From Aspergillus flavus (lineage: Eukaryota; Ascomycota; Eurotiomycetes; Eurotiales; Aspergillaceae): a stretch of DNA of 64,000 nt. The stretch lies in the NCBI RefSeq assembly GCF_009017415.1, contig NC_092408.1, forward strand, positions 1,364,001-1,428,000, written 5' to 3'. Shown here piece after piece: positions 1 through 9,956 of this stretch. The stretch's first letter is position 1. Each line of letters starts with the position of its first letter. A program made the translations under genes and the position numbers. Under the pieces are notes generated by a model that saw only the letters and a list, made by a program, of their open reading frames with translations, was not told the DNA's origin and did no database searches.

Positions 1-486
1 ACTCCCTCATCCTGTCAGGTTCTGTGAGGAATGCGCTAAGAACACCGGGAATCCATTACAAGGACATACAGGGCCTTGAACTAGGTTAGCGGATCATCAC
101 TTACTTCAATCCATTCTTTGCATCTATCATGGTCACATTGAGTAAGATCATTCCATGTGGTTTGCGATTGGTTCTATAGATCAACCAGTATACTTCTTGT
201 GCATTTTATGTCACGTCATGATAGATCACAATGATTTGAAAGGGATTTGAATCGTTCAATTAATGTTCTATACTGACACATGGAAAACTTGCTAATTGCG
301 TGTCAACAAACTGTACAAAGTCACAAGCCTTCTGCCGGCGTTCCCATTTAGTTAACGCCAAAGACAGTTTTCCTCAATCTGGATATACAATTTAAATAAT
401 CCATCTGAATACCGGTAGAAACTAATGATATCGAAGAAATTCATGAAACAACAATGACCCAAGCTCAAAGAACATGAACTCAAGGT
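1..486. other. Gene-free stretch downstream of gel1
   Basis: No ORF with recognisable family features is visible on either strand. The stretch is AT-rich and lies directly 3' of the minus-strand glucanosyltransferase gene, so its right part probably holds that gene's 3' UTR and polyadenylation region. Confidence 0.5.
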
Positions 487-1911
487 TTAAACAAGGATAA
501 GACCAGCACCCACGAAAGTGGACATGACCGTAACCATGCCAACGACGAGAGGAGCCAGGGACATGTTGGGAATGTTCATGACACCAGCAGACGAGGACGA
601 GGAGGAGCTGCCAGAGGAGCTGCCAGCGCTGCCGGTGGCAGAGCCAGAGCCGGGCTCAGCAGTGCCAGTGGAGGTGCTACCACCACCGCTCATGCTACCC
701 TTGCCGGCGAAACCCTCACCCTTTCCAGCACCATCCTTCATGAACTTCTTAGCACCCTCGGGGATAGCAGGCAGAGCATCGCTGTCAACGTCCCAGTTGG
801 GGGAGTCCTTGGCGGGGCAAGGGTTGGCACCACCGGTCTTGTTGTAGCCACCGTCGCCGCTGGGGTTTTTGGTCTTCTCGAAGGCCGACTTCAGAGCATC
901 AAAGTCAGCAAGAGTCTTAACCTTGCCATCGTCAATCTCAACAAGACCATATTTGCTGGGCTCCTGGGAGTACTCGTAGACCAGGCCACCAGAGTAGACG
1001 CTGGTCATGTCGGTGCTGTAAAGGGAGCTGACTTCCTGGAACTGACGCTTGTTGGTGTTGCAACCGTACTCAGAAAGGAACAGGGGAAGACCATAGCCAG
1101 TGAAGTTCTTCACCTTCTCATCCCAGCCGGACGTCTTGAATGAGGAAGGATCACACCAGGAGTAGTCGTTGAAAGCGAAGAAGTCACTGCGCTCGTCATC
1201 AGTACCGCAGTTCATGAACTGGGCCATCTGGAGACGGTTGGTGTCGATATCGGCCTGGTTACATAGTATATCAATATCCGACTTCTCATATTCCTACGAA
1301 TAGAGTTAACTTACAGCAGAGTATCCAACGGGAATTTCACGGTAGTTGCGGCTGCGAATGTACTGACGAAGGTCACGAGTAACCGCCTTAACGTAAGGGG
1401 CGGCCTTGGATGAGGGGCCGTCATTAATGACCTCGTTACCGGAGAAGAAAGCCAGAGTGTTCTTGTAGCCGGCGAAGGCATCGACAGTGGCGAAGATGTA
1501 CTGAAGATAGTTTTCGTTGTAGGAAATCTTGGGGCTGGCACGGTTGAGAGAGTACTTGGGAGTGTTGACATCGAGCACCAGGTAGATGCCAGCATCCGCC
1601 AAGGCGTTCATACACTCGTCATGGTTCTTGGAGTTATCCACGGAGTAGACACGGATGGTGTTCAGACCGAGATCCTTGAATTTCTCGATATCACGCTTGC
1701 AGCCTTCGGCATCGGCGATGGGGTCGGCCAGGTTGGAGGAGCCACCGGGCTGGTAGTCGACACCACGCATGTAGAAACGCTCATCACCCTTGAAGAAGGC
1801 ATTACCCTTCACGGTGACAGCGGTCACATCGTCACGCGCCTTGATGGAAGGAGCGGCGAGGGCAGTGGAAGCACCCAAGGTGAGGGCTGTCGCAATGGCG
1901 GAACCCTTCAT
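487..1911 (-). CDS. gel1: GPI-anchored 1,3-beta-glucanosyltransferase (GH72, Gel1/Gas1 type)
   Basis: This enzyme cuts and re-joins 1,3-beta-glucan chains at the outer face of the plasma membrane and in the cell wall. There are two exons, 1315-1911 and 487-1254, separated by a 60-nt phase-0 GT...AG intron (1255-1314), giving 454 aa. An N-terminal signal peptide ends near AAPSIKARDD. The acid/base Glu lies in FFSGNEVIND (E160) and the nucleophile Glu in FLSEYGCN. After the catalytic domain comes a Ser/Gly/Thr-rich linker (about residues 385-430) and a hydrophobic C-terminal GPI signal ending AGLILV. No Cys-rich CBM43 module follows, which is the short Gel1-like architecture rather than the Gel4/Gas1-long form. 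The N-terminus and catalytic core closely resemble what I recall of Aspergillus fumigatus Gel1. ATG 1911 is chosen because the signal peptide begins there. Confidence 0.95.
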
Positions 1912-4186
1912 ATTGAAAATGAAACTGATTGATTTATCAAACGACTGGAGTTGATTGCGACGGCTCGAAAAGAATGGCGAGATCCGTCTGAAGTATATTT
2001 AATATATGACCGAAAGGAGCCTCTTACGGTCAAACAATTACAGAAAATAAGTATAGAAGATGAAAAAACGAAGTGGACGTGGATGTCTGAACGAATGACT
2101 GGGGTGGTTGGGTAGAAGAAGTAAGAAGAAAAGACGAAGGGATGCAGAAGAGAGGCAGGTTAAGGAAGGGGGTTGTGGCACGCCTTAAAGCCAACCAGTG
2201 TTGCAGGGTCTGCATCCCTGACTTTCGAGACAGCATTGGGGCAGCTGCTAGCATGGGGTATCACCAATTACCGGTATTTTCGCTGCAGATGAGCTCGCGT
2301 GGGACAAGAATAGTAATGGCAACGGTAAGTTACATACAAACCCAAGCTGGATCAACCGCCGCTAACGGCAGAAGCATTCGTCATCCGCCCTGAAACCCTT
2401 GAGATTAATGCTCATTGAGGTCTCTCACTGGTCCAAAGAATGGAGGGGATCGGCCCAGGGTCAAAGGGTGTGTGTCGCTGAATTGCCCCAAATTACCCCC
2501 CATCGGGGACTCTGAATGGCCATCCCCCTTCCACTCAAGCTGACGGACTTGCCCCGGTTCAATCAATCATTAACGGCGAAGTGGACACCCATCACACAAG
2601 CGCAAAAGGGTAGGACCAAAGTGAAGGGAAGTGGAATGAAGATGGCTTGCCGCGGTGGGGAATGTTTGGTTTGGTCGGTGGATCTGGACCCATCGAATCC
2701 CTGAGACCCTGACCTCTTGGTTGGCTGATCCCTGCTCCCAACCCTGATCTTAGAGTACACAACAAACTGCTTTTGTGATCTATGATTTGTTTACCACGAT
2801 ACACAAGAAATAGTCGGTACAATTAATTTACTTTTCTCCAAAAAAACTATAAAAAAGTAAATAAATAGGTCGACGAAAGACAAGTGCTACAGGTTTTCTG
2901 TCTTCTCCTTCTGACTAAACTCTACCGCACGGGATGAACGAGTCAATTCTCAGGATAAACACTCTCACCTTCCGTCCCAGGTTTATGACCTTGAAGATCC
3001 CTTCAATTGGCGCGATGATTGTCACACCATGCTGACATGAACGGGGAAGATAGGGGTTAATCCCCTCTCCTCTTGCCCTTGGACATTACCTTATATCCTA
3101 TGTTAAATAAACCCATCCGTCATCACATTCCAACCTGCCACTGTCCTCAATGACTGATGATGTATGGCTTTGTCATGGCATATTTTGTGGCGTCAGATTG
3201 CAGCACCTGCCCCTCCGACTATTAACAGTCGACAGTACATTGAGTTTTGCATGTGGTCTCATCTGAGACATGCCAGCACACACAGGCAGAAGAATTGTTC
3301 TCTAACCAGACGATAAGCTTACCAGTGTGTCCAGATCTCTATCGCTCAGAAACACCTAGGAAATCAAGCATCGCCAGACTTTCTAAACAAGACCAATTTG
3401 CTTAATCAAAAGCAATGACCATACTCCGTAATTATAATCAACCACCCACATCATTTATCCAATAGTAGTGTGTTTATCACCTCGCCAAAAATAGGTCCCG
3501 CCCATGGTCCATGGCCAGGGGACCGCCCACAGTGGCGAATCCGGTTCCGTCGGTGTTTCTCGAGCCACTTTCCTCAATCATCAAGGCGGAACTTTACCCG
3601 ACCATGGAAGTCCCCAGGCACACAAAACCGTACCAGAGGTTCTGGAGCATCAGGTATGTTTCACATCACTCAAATTTTTCGATTTCCGTACTCGGTACGG
3701 AGTAAGTATGGTTTGATGAAGTAATGAGAACAAACACTACAACTTGGAGAGTACGGGTGCAGAGTACAATGATTCCACACAAAAAAGAAGAAAATAAGCT
3801 GTTTCGCCCCCAACCACTATATATAATCTTAGCCCCTATCGATCCACTTAACAATTGCACTGTCAAAACAAGCCTTGACTAGACACACAACAAGATATAA
3901 ACAAGAAACAAACTTCATCACCTCGATGATTACAATAAATCCACTCTCTGTAGACAAGACTTTTGGAAAGGTTTCATTTCCTGGATTCCTTATAGAAAAT
4001 AGACCCTGGATCCAGAATCGCGGCTTGGAAATTTGCGCGACCGGGAGCGGAGTTCTAGATCTGTGGCGCAGGTCTGGACTTTTGCTCGGTGTAAATATGC
4101 GCTGGGATTTATTAAAGGGATTGTTAGGTATTTTTGTTATGTATTTTGAAATATTAGCATAGAAAAAGAGGACAATACCAACAAAA
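1912..4186. other. Long upstream region of gel1, no gene seen
   Basis: Small ORFs are present on both strands, but none shows a domain, a signal peptide or convincing codon use. A TATA-like AT run (1994-2007) sits 80-100 nt upstream of the gel1 ATG and may be its core promoter. Two copies of the 9-mer TACTCCGTA/TACGGAGTA occur at 3422-3430 and 3696-3704. The size is typical of the promoter space of a highly expressed wall gene. Confidence 0.5.
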
Positions 4187-4258
4187 TCCGGTGTAGTGTA
4201 ACGGCTATCATACCTGTCTTTCACACAGGAGATCGGGGTTCGATTCCCCGCACCGGAA
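4187..4258 (+). tRNA. tRNA-Glu (anticodon UUC)
   Basis: This is a 72-nt cloverleaf. The 7-bp acceptor stem is formed by 4187-4193 (TCCGGTG) and 4251-4257 (CACCGGA), with A4258 as discriminator. The anticodon arm reads CCTGT-CTTTCAC-ACAGG, placing TTC in the anticodon position, so the tRNA reads GAA. The T-arm contains the B box GGTTCGATTCC (4237-4247) and the D-arm contains an A-box-like TGTAGTGTAACGG. No intron is present and CCA is not encoded, as expected for a nuclear tRNA gene. Confidence 0.96.
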
Positions 4259-4262
4259 TATC

Positions 4263-4267
4263 TTTTT
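4263..4267 (+). terminator. RNA polymerase III terminator of tRNA-Glu
   Basis: A run of five T begins 5 nt after the tRNA 3' end, followed by a second T run at about 4271-4275. This is the standard Pol III stop signal. Confidence 0.8.
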
Positions 4268-4750
4268 GATTTTTCTAGTACTTCCTACTTCTTTCCTCTT
4301 ATAAAATGTTTCCTTCCTCTATCTATAATTTCAGACGCTTAAGTGTGTTTGTAAATTTTAGTTTTTCCGTTTTGTTCTCATTCTCTTTTCTTTTCTATGT
4401 TCAATTCCCATCCGTCTTTCTGTCTAAACCCTTCCTCCCGACAGGTTGCGCTCATATAGTTCTCAGCTTCCCAAAGCACGAAGTTATTTACATGTCCAAC
4501 TTAATCCGTATGGATATACTAGTAAAACATTCACCCATACAGATCCATATTGAATTAATACCCTCATCACTACCTTGATACAACATTTCCCCTACCTCCA
4601 TACTCCAGAATATGTACCCCCCCTAAACAGTCATACAATGCACTACATATATATACAACACCCAAAATCATACAACCCACCGACCCAATGTACAAAACCA
4701 TATCTCATCCCAGCTCAATCAACCAATATACCAAAAAATATACCAAGAAA
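4268..4750. other. Spacer between tRNA-Glu and the hydroxylase gene
   Basis: The spacer is pyrimidine- and AT-rich, with short ORFs that have no family features. It probably contains the 3' UTR of the minus-strand hydroxylase gene. Confidence 0.5.
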
Positions 4751-5494
4751 TCAATCCCTCCTCTTCTCCAACCGATCAGTCCCATGCACCCAATCCAGCA
4801 ACCCCAGACTCCCATAATTCAAATTAAACTTCTCATGATGCAAATCATGCATCCTCGCCTTCCCCCCAAAGAAATCAAACCCACTATGCACAGTCGCCGT
4901 CACAAACAACTCATACCCCAAAAACGCCCAAAAAGTCAACACATGACTCCCCAGCAACTGCGGCGGCAGGGAGATCGGCAGCGCATTAGCGAAGATCTGT
5001 TCGATGGGGTGGGCGAACTGCGCGGCGAGGGCGATGGGGGCCGTGAACTTGTGGTGCTGTTTGTGGATGCGGACGTAGAAGTAGGGACGGTGGAGGAAGC
5101 GGTGGGCGTAGTAGAAGAGGGCTTCGCGAGCGAGGAGGCTGAGGAGGAAGTCGCGGGCTAGGATTGGGAGGCTTGGGAAGGTGGGTGTTAGGGTGTAGGA
5201 GGAGGTGCCCTTGTTGAGGAGGTTTAGTTGGAGTAGGTGGAGGGTTGTGGTTAGGAGTTGGTTGCGGAGGACGATTTTGAAGCAGTGGTGGATTTCCTTT
5301 TTGGTCGGTTGTTTTGGGGCCGGTTGGATTTTGTGGTTGTTTGACCAGGTTGGGAATAGGGTGGGGAGGGTCAGGTAGATTAGGGAGGGGAGCCAGAAGG
5401 TGAGGAGTTGGATTAGAAGCGTTCCGGTGAATTCTATTGTTGAGGGACTGTAGCTTGTCACGATCGTCGCCCAGTGGGTTTCTAGTTTTGGCAT
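4751..5494 (-). CDS. Fatty acid hydroxylase/sterol desaturase superfamily membrane protein
   Basis: Members of this superfamily are di-iron membrane enzymes (C4-methylsterol oxidase, C5-desaturase, fatty acid hydroxylase) of the ER. The 247-aa protein carries the histidine boxes in order: HRFLH (HX3H), HKQHH (HX2HH) and HDLHHEKFN (HX2HH), at roughly residues 135-225. Hydrophobic segments lie near residues 17-45 and 165-195. The frame stays open upstream to 5719, but the chosen start is ATG 5494 (MPKLETHWATIV), because the upstream part is low in hydrophobicity and unlike the family. It is single-exon as drawn. The substrate cannot be assigned: the closing GSLGLLDWVHGTD resembles the general family and not specifically Erg3 or Erg25. 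Confidence 0.8.
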   Translation of the reverse strand: MPKLETHWATIVTSYSPSTIEFTGTLLIQLLTFWLPSLIYLTLPTLFPTWSNNHKIQPAPKQPTKKEIHHCFKIVLRNQLLTTTLHLLQLNLLNKGTSSYTLTPTFPSLPILARDFLLSLLAREALFYYAHRFLHRPYFYVRIHKQHHKFTAPIALAAQFAHPIEQIFANALPISLPPQLLGSHVLTFWAFLGYELFVTATVHSGFDFFGGKARMHDLHHEKFNLNYGSLGLLDWVHGTDRLEKRRD

Positions 5495-6277
5495 GGTGGG
5501 TTGGGATTCAGGGTGCTTTGGTATAGACTGAATTGGGTGTATAAAGGAGGTTCTTAGTTGATGTATAACATGGTTCTTGGGCTTTATAAAAGTGCCATTG
5601 GTGTAGATGTAACGTCGTATGGTAGAGGTGGAGTTGGTATAAGGTACCTCGGCATTAAAATGGTTCGTATAGTATATACTAATGTTCATATGTTCTGTCA
5701 CCCCGCAAAAGCCAAGCAACTAACGGGCAGTGTCGGGCCATGTTGAACCACTAACTTAATTGGCGTCGCATTGGACTGAACTTTGACTAATGGCTACTAA
5801 AGCTGGCCCAAGCGTCTAGTCATACTAATATTATGGCACATAGGAGGCTTGATACCATATAGGTTGGAATTACTGTCCGTTATCAAGCTTATCTGATGGA
5901 ACGTTTTGTGACTTGCGTACCCCGCATCCGGGACTCTTAAGAGAAAGACAAGTAAAGTGGCGATACAATGTGAGTTGATAGAGCTGGAAGACTGCGAAGT
6001 AGATGATTGTTGTGCGCAGTCAAATATCTGATAAACAAAGGAAGTTCTTATCTGACTGTGCGTGAGGTAACTCATCAAATGACTGTCATTAGTTCCTCAC
6101 GTCCCAAGTTGAGTAGGGTTGACGCAAGTTGTGTTATATCACTTCTACGTAGACTACGCTATGCCCTCCTCACTTCACCTACCGTGCTCACCCTTCTTCC
6201 CTCTTTTAAATCATCCAATATTACTTCTCTTCTTCTCTTACTACTAGCAAATCCTATCACCCCGCATACTCAGTAAA
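5495..6277. other. Intergenic, contains the 5' part of a segmental duplication
   Basis: No gene is seen. From about 6131 the sequence resembles the region from 9411 (shared GTGTTATATCA and TTCTAC words), so the duplicated unit reaches into the promoter of the kinase-like gene that follows. Confidence 0.45.
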
Positions 6278-6640
6278 ATGACTGAGAACACTTTCTTTGA
6301 CAACTGGGCTGGCAGATCGGTTGACTTTGCTACTGCAGGGACACCTTCAAAATGGATTTTGACTGAACTACTCAGCGAAAAGAATAGTCAGGTTCATGGA
6401 GATGACTTCTTCAAGAATGGATGTATCGGCGGTGCATATGGCACATTCTTGTGTCACAACGTGACGGACAGTACCCAGCGTGGTGTGATGAAAGTACTCA
6501 TGCAGTATGTCCCCCCAGGCCTAAAGAAATTTCAAATAACTTACAGACCTCTAGAGTTCCTTGGGAGGGATCCCAATATGCGCCGGCTGAGCACAGGTCT
6601 AGTCAAGCCTCTGCCTCTTATGAGCTGGACTGGAATATGA
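6131..6640 (+). repeat. Duplication unit A (kinase-like gene, copy 1)
   Basis: The 5' flank, ATG, first exon and first intron boundary are similar to 9411-9945. Both copies share FF.NW.GR, LTxLxSEKNSQVH, IGGAY and DSTQRGVMK, and an intron at the same codon after a Gln. Confidence 0.7.
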
Positions 6641-7231
6641 CTAGTCAACTGAACGCGCTGATAACCCTAACAAGCAATAACTGTCTATCCACCCCGTGGA
6701 TTCTGGATCTGAAATACGGCTGGCAGGAGACAGCAGATCCAGTGCCAGGGGGATATATTATTTTTATTCTTATGAGCTATCTCCCTGGCGTACAGCTGAC
6801 CAAGGCTTTCTGGGGTCTAGAAGACTCAGTACGTGAGCAGATACGTCAAGCTTTTAAGCTCACCTGGCTGTAAGCTTCCATTTTCTTTTATAGTGATGCA
6901 TATTCTGACCCTATAATCCAGCGATTGTGTTGGCTCTGGAATTACACCGGCGCACCCAAATATAGAACATGTTTTCTGGGATGCAGCAGCGAACAAGGCG
7001 TACGTGGTATTCCCTGTTAACAATGAAAGTGAGGTTTGGGCATGCCTAATGAGGAATGCTGTCTAATTTATTTATAGTTATATTATTAGCTTCAGAGAGA
7101 GTGAGCCCGCAAAACGAGAAGATGTGTGGCAAGATGTTAATTGGAGTCTCTGGGGCATGGCAAAGCCTCAGGAATCTTATAATTCTCAACCGGATGAAAG
7201 CAAGTGGATGGATTCTTTGACCCTGCGGTAG
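6278..7231 (+). pseudogene. Phosphotransferase (APH/choline-kinase fold)-like gene, probably decayed (copy 1)
   Basis: Exon 1 (6278-6504) is joined by a 50-nt phase-2 intron (6505-6554) to exon 2 (6555-6869). Exon 2 carries a kinase-hinge-like stretch, PVPGGYIIFILMSYLPGVQL, as in fungal APH-like proteins. A second possible intron (6870-6893) follows, unusually short at 24 nt. Further on, NIEHVFWDAAANKAYVV (from 6959) matches the usual D-x-N/NxxWD region, and REDVWQDVNWSLWGMAKP leads to a TAG at 7229-7231. The frame after 6894 differs from that of the NIEHVFWD segment, and another mismatch occurs around the candidate intron 7029-7077, so an intact protein cannot be built with ordinary introns. 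I infer a pseudogene. The alternative is unusual introns or assembly errors. The substrate of this family in fungi is generally unknown. Confidence 0.6.
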
Positions 7232-7712
7232 AAGCCCGTCTTTGATTTTACTTCTCGATAAATTTCGGTGATTCGTTAGTGTTGGTATTGGACGAGAATC
7301 CTTCAACTAGTCCTGGTACAATTCCACATTTTCTGGAAGATTAGAGTTTCGAAAGATGACTTTTGATAATGAAAGGCTGAGTGGCATTTCTTGTGAACTG
7401 ATCATGATACTAGTATATCATACTACTTACCTGCGTTGTAGCTATAGCAATGCAGAATAGGAAGCTGCGTCCTCAACCCCGAGACTCGCAGTGGAAATGG
7501 CTATGACAAGTTAGCACCTTCCTTATTGACTCTTGCTGCAAGTTATTTTCCTCGACTGTATTCAAACGCGGAACCTCTCACAAAACTCTCACAGCATCAT
7601 CAAACTCTCCCAGACCATCACCGAACTTCAGATCAAGTAGCACCATACTCTGCATCCGTTAAGGTAAGCCAGACAATTTACATGGCAAGTTCACAAGACT
7701 CTGACTTATTAG
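7232..7712. other. Intergenic and 5' UTR of the PEBP gene
   Basis: No coding gene is seen. A plausible 5'-UTR intron runs from GTAAGC at 7664 to TTATTAG at 7712, ending directly before the ATG of the next gene (49 nt). Confidence 0.5.
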
Positions 7713-8327
7713 ATGCATTACATCCAATACGGTATCGGCTGTCTTCTTTCCCTGCTCCTGACAGGAGCCAAAGGGCACGAAGACAAACTCTTCACAAGAG
7801 GCCCCGCATTCTCCGCTTATCCCTACCCTACATTCTTCATCGAATGCCCGGAGATCGGTGCTTCAGGCTCACGCATGGATATCGCACATGTATACGACGG
7901 CAGCGGGTATTTCCCAGAGCTGCGATGGCCCATCACCACGCCAGACACCCAGGAATATGTTCTGGTTTGCGAAGACCCTGACGAACCTCTGGCCGCTCCA
8001 GTTATCCACGGACTCTATTATAGAATCCCACCGGTGTTCATCAGTCTGCACCGTTCCGACTTCATTGAAGTGGACTCCAGGAACGATCCTTATCGTCTCC
8101 GCGGTGGGTTCAAGTATGGGGCAAATAGTGGAGGAGGGGTCTATCTGGCGCCACAACCAGCTCGGGGTCAAGGCCCTCACCGATATTTCTTTGAGCTCAT
8201 CGCGCTTAACCACACTATTGATCAAAGTAAACTCAGCCCTATGGCGACTTTTGACGAGATTGCGCGACAGATCGAGGGCAAGATAATCGGATGGGGTGAG
8301 TGGTTTGGAGTTGTCGAGAGAATTTGA
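7713..8327 (+). CDS. PEBP family protein, bacterial-type (YbhB/YbcL-like)
   Basis: Phosphatidylethanolamine-binding proteins bind anionic ligands in a small pocket. The 204-aa product shows pocket motifs of the YbhB/YbcL subfamily: RWPITTPDTQEYVLVCEDPDE (Asp-Pro-Asp, about residues 70-90), IHGLYY, then GANSGGGVYLAPQPARGQGPHRYFFEL (family GPHRY motif, about residues 140-165), and a C-terminal GKIIGWGEWFGVVER. No convincing signal peptide is present, although MHYIQYGIGCLLSLLLTG is mildly hydrophobic. ATG 7713 is the first in frame and directly follows a likely UTR intron acceptor. The ORF is intact, although the genes on both sides look damaged. Its function in fungi is not established, and the subfamily's patchy distribution would fit horizontal transfer (inference). 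Confidence 0.85.
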   Translation: MHYIQYGIGCLLSLLLTGAKGHEDKLFTRGPAFSAYPYPTFFIECPEIGASGSRMDIAHVYDGSGYFPELRWPITTPDTQEYVLVCEDPDEPLAAPVIHGLYYRIPPVFISLHRSDFIEVDSRNDPYRLRGGFKYGANSGGGVYLAPQPARGQGPHRYFFELIALNHTIDQSKLSPMATFDEIARQIEGKIIGWGEWFGVVERI

Positions 8328-8648
8328 CAGGGAACGTCTGAACAGTAGATGATGGCGTTAAGCTTTAAGTTTGCCTGTGCAATATGCACTATCCATTGGG
8401 AAGTTAATGTATTTATTAAGTAGCGCCGATTAGCGTTCCATCTGACTATCTTGAGACCATTGCGAGGCCATCAGGTTAAACGGACTTGTATGTACGTAGG
8501 TAAATTTGTACAAGGAGTGTATACTTAGTTTGACAGCTGCCGTCACGTATCACGCACGCAGTCTTCTCCCGAAATTAAGATTCTAATAGATCAAGAGGAA
8601 GACTCTTTGTGTTGATAATGTATCGCAGCAGTAGAAGCTATCTCAGAC
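8328..8648. other. Short intergenic stretch upstream of the CVNH-like fragment
   Basis: No ORF is supported. A possible splice acceptor (TATCTCAG, ending about 8646) lies just before the readable CVNH frame, but no upstream exon with an ATG could be identified. Confidence 0.4.
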
Positions 8649-9198
8649 GTGCCATTCAACCCACGAATAACATTCAGCCCCCGTTACAACTGGCGCATAG
8701 CAGGAATTTGGTATGACCATAGACTCGAGGTGAGATTCCATGACCGAGTCAACGGGTGGTTCTTCGATTCCAGCTATCTGGACCTGGACCAGTGTTTCGG
8801 TGTAAACAACTCCACGAAAGAGCTGATTCCACAGGAAAAGTATGTAGCGTCGTCTTGCTCAAGCGAAACCTGTTATACTGATATATTTGGATGTGCAATG
8901 GAAAAGCCGTGAGCAAGTGCAAGGAAGAGGGGCGGCCGTGCACGCTACACGAACTCAAAAAGACGTACACTATGGAGCTGGTCTGTGATTGTGAATCGCT
9001 TAAAGGCAGAATTAACCTAGGTGAGTATAGCTGTGCTGCGTTTTCTTATGAAGTGTGGGCACTCATCATTGATAATCTTGCGTAGATGATACTATCGGCC
9101 CCGAATTTGACCGTGTTAATGCCGTGGCCGAGTGCTTCGGGCATAAGAGGGAGAAATCTAGGGATATGATGAAATCTGAGTCTGAGTCCGGCCACTAG
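8649..9198 (+). pseudogene. Cyanovirin-N homology (CVNH) domain-like gene, incomplete or frameshifted
   Basis: CVNH domains are small carbohydrate-binding lectin-like folds common in filamentous fungi. The first frame (from 8649) reads GWFFDSSYLDLDQCFGVNN...IPQEKYVASSCSS, like the first CVNH repeat. A second frame reads MELVCDCESLKGRINL, and a clean 65-nt intron (9021-9085) joins it to DDTIGPEFDRV, giving the typical INLDDTIG of the second repeat and a TAG at 9196-9198. The two halves are in different frames. A 74-nt intron from GTATGT at 8840 to 8913 would restore frame, but it removes the conserved SSCSS segment. The codon at 8649 is GTG and no upstream ATG exon is evident. I read it as a decayed or mis-assembled CVNH gene. 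A spliced functional gene remains possible. Confidence 0.45.
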
Positions 9199-9548
9199 TT
9201 TATTCTGGATGAGAGGTGCGCTGGTGGCTTGGTTTTGTATCAGGACTACACAGTCAAATGCCAATTCTAATGAATCGATTCGAGGCTTATCGCGGAGTAA
9301 AAACAAATATGGGACCGTGGAACATATGGCTTTTTCTAAGTGTTGAAATTCCTTGGAATGACCCATAGCAAACTTTGTTTCGCCCCAATGTCCTCCTGTT
9401 AACGTCTATTGTGTTATATCAGTTCTACACACTACCCCTCCCTCCTCCACCTCACCTCCTCTCATCAACCTTTCACGGCACTAGACCAGGATAACTCTTC
9501 CTCATTACTTCGTACTATCATATCATCTATCTCCTCATAGTCGGCGAA
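9199..9548. other. Intergenic, upstream of kinase-like copy 2
   Basis: No gene is seen. From about 9411 the sequence resembles 6131 onward, the promoter of copy 1. Confidence 0.45.
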
Positions 9549-9945
9549 ATGACTGACAATACCTTTTTTGAAAATTGGGAAGGTCGACAGGTTCACTTTC
9601 CTTGGGACGGGCCTTCAACATGGACCTTGACCAGACTGATCAGCGAGAAGAATAGCCAGGTTCATGCAAGGGACTACTACAATGGAACTATCGGCGGTGC
9701 GTATGCTACTTTCCTGTGTCACAACTTTGTAGACAGTACTCAGCGCGGCGTGATGAAAATATTCAAGCAGTATGTTCTACTACCCAGACCCTAAGAGATA
9801 TCAAATAGCTGACAGATTCCTAGAGTCCCCTTTGAGGGATCTGAGAACGCGACCATTCAACAACGGGGCGCTCAAGCCTCCCAGGAGCTTGATTACTTTA
9901 TCACTAGTCAACTACGGGCACTGAACACCCTAACACAAATATCCC
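9411..9945 (+). repeat. Duplication unit B (kinase-like gene, copy 2)
   Basis: This is the counterpart of 6131-6640. It has the same gene start, the same first intron position (phase 2, after the Gln preceding VPFEG) and a similar upstream GTGTTATATCA word. Resemblance is lost after about 9945. Confidence 0.65.
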
Positions 9946-9956
9946 CCACTCGATAG
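9549..9956 (+). pseudogene. Truncated phosphotransferase-like gene (copy 2)
   Basis: Exon 1 is 9549-9769, followed by a 54-nt intron (9770-9823) and exon 2 from 9824, giving VPFEGSEN and then SQLRALNTLTQ before a TAG at 9954-9956. The product is only about 120 aa and ends where copy 1 continues into its kinase hinge (GGYIIF...). Nothing resembling the rest of the family can be read downstream. It is a 5' fragment of the gene at 6278-7231, produced by duplication followed by truncation or decay. Confidence 0.65.

Noticed and set aside
4688..5161. 157-aa plus-strand ORF ending in Glu/Val-rich sequence
   Set aside because: Antisense to the histidine-box hydroxylase gene, and the low-complexity end mirrors its codons.
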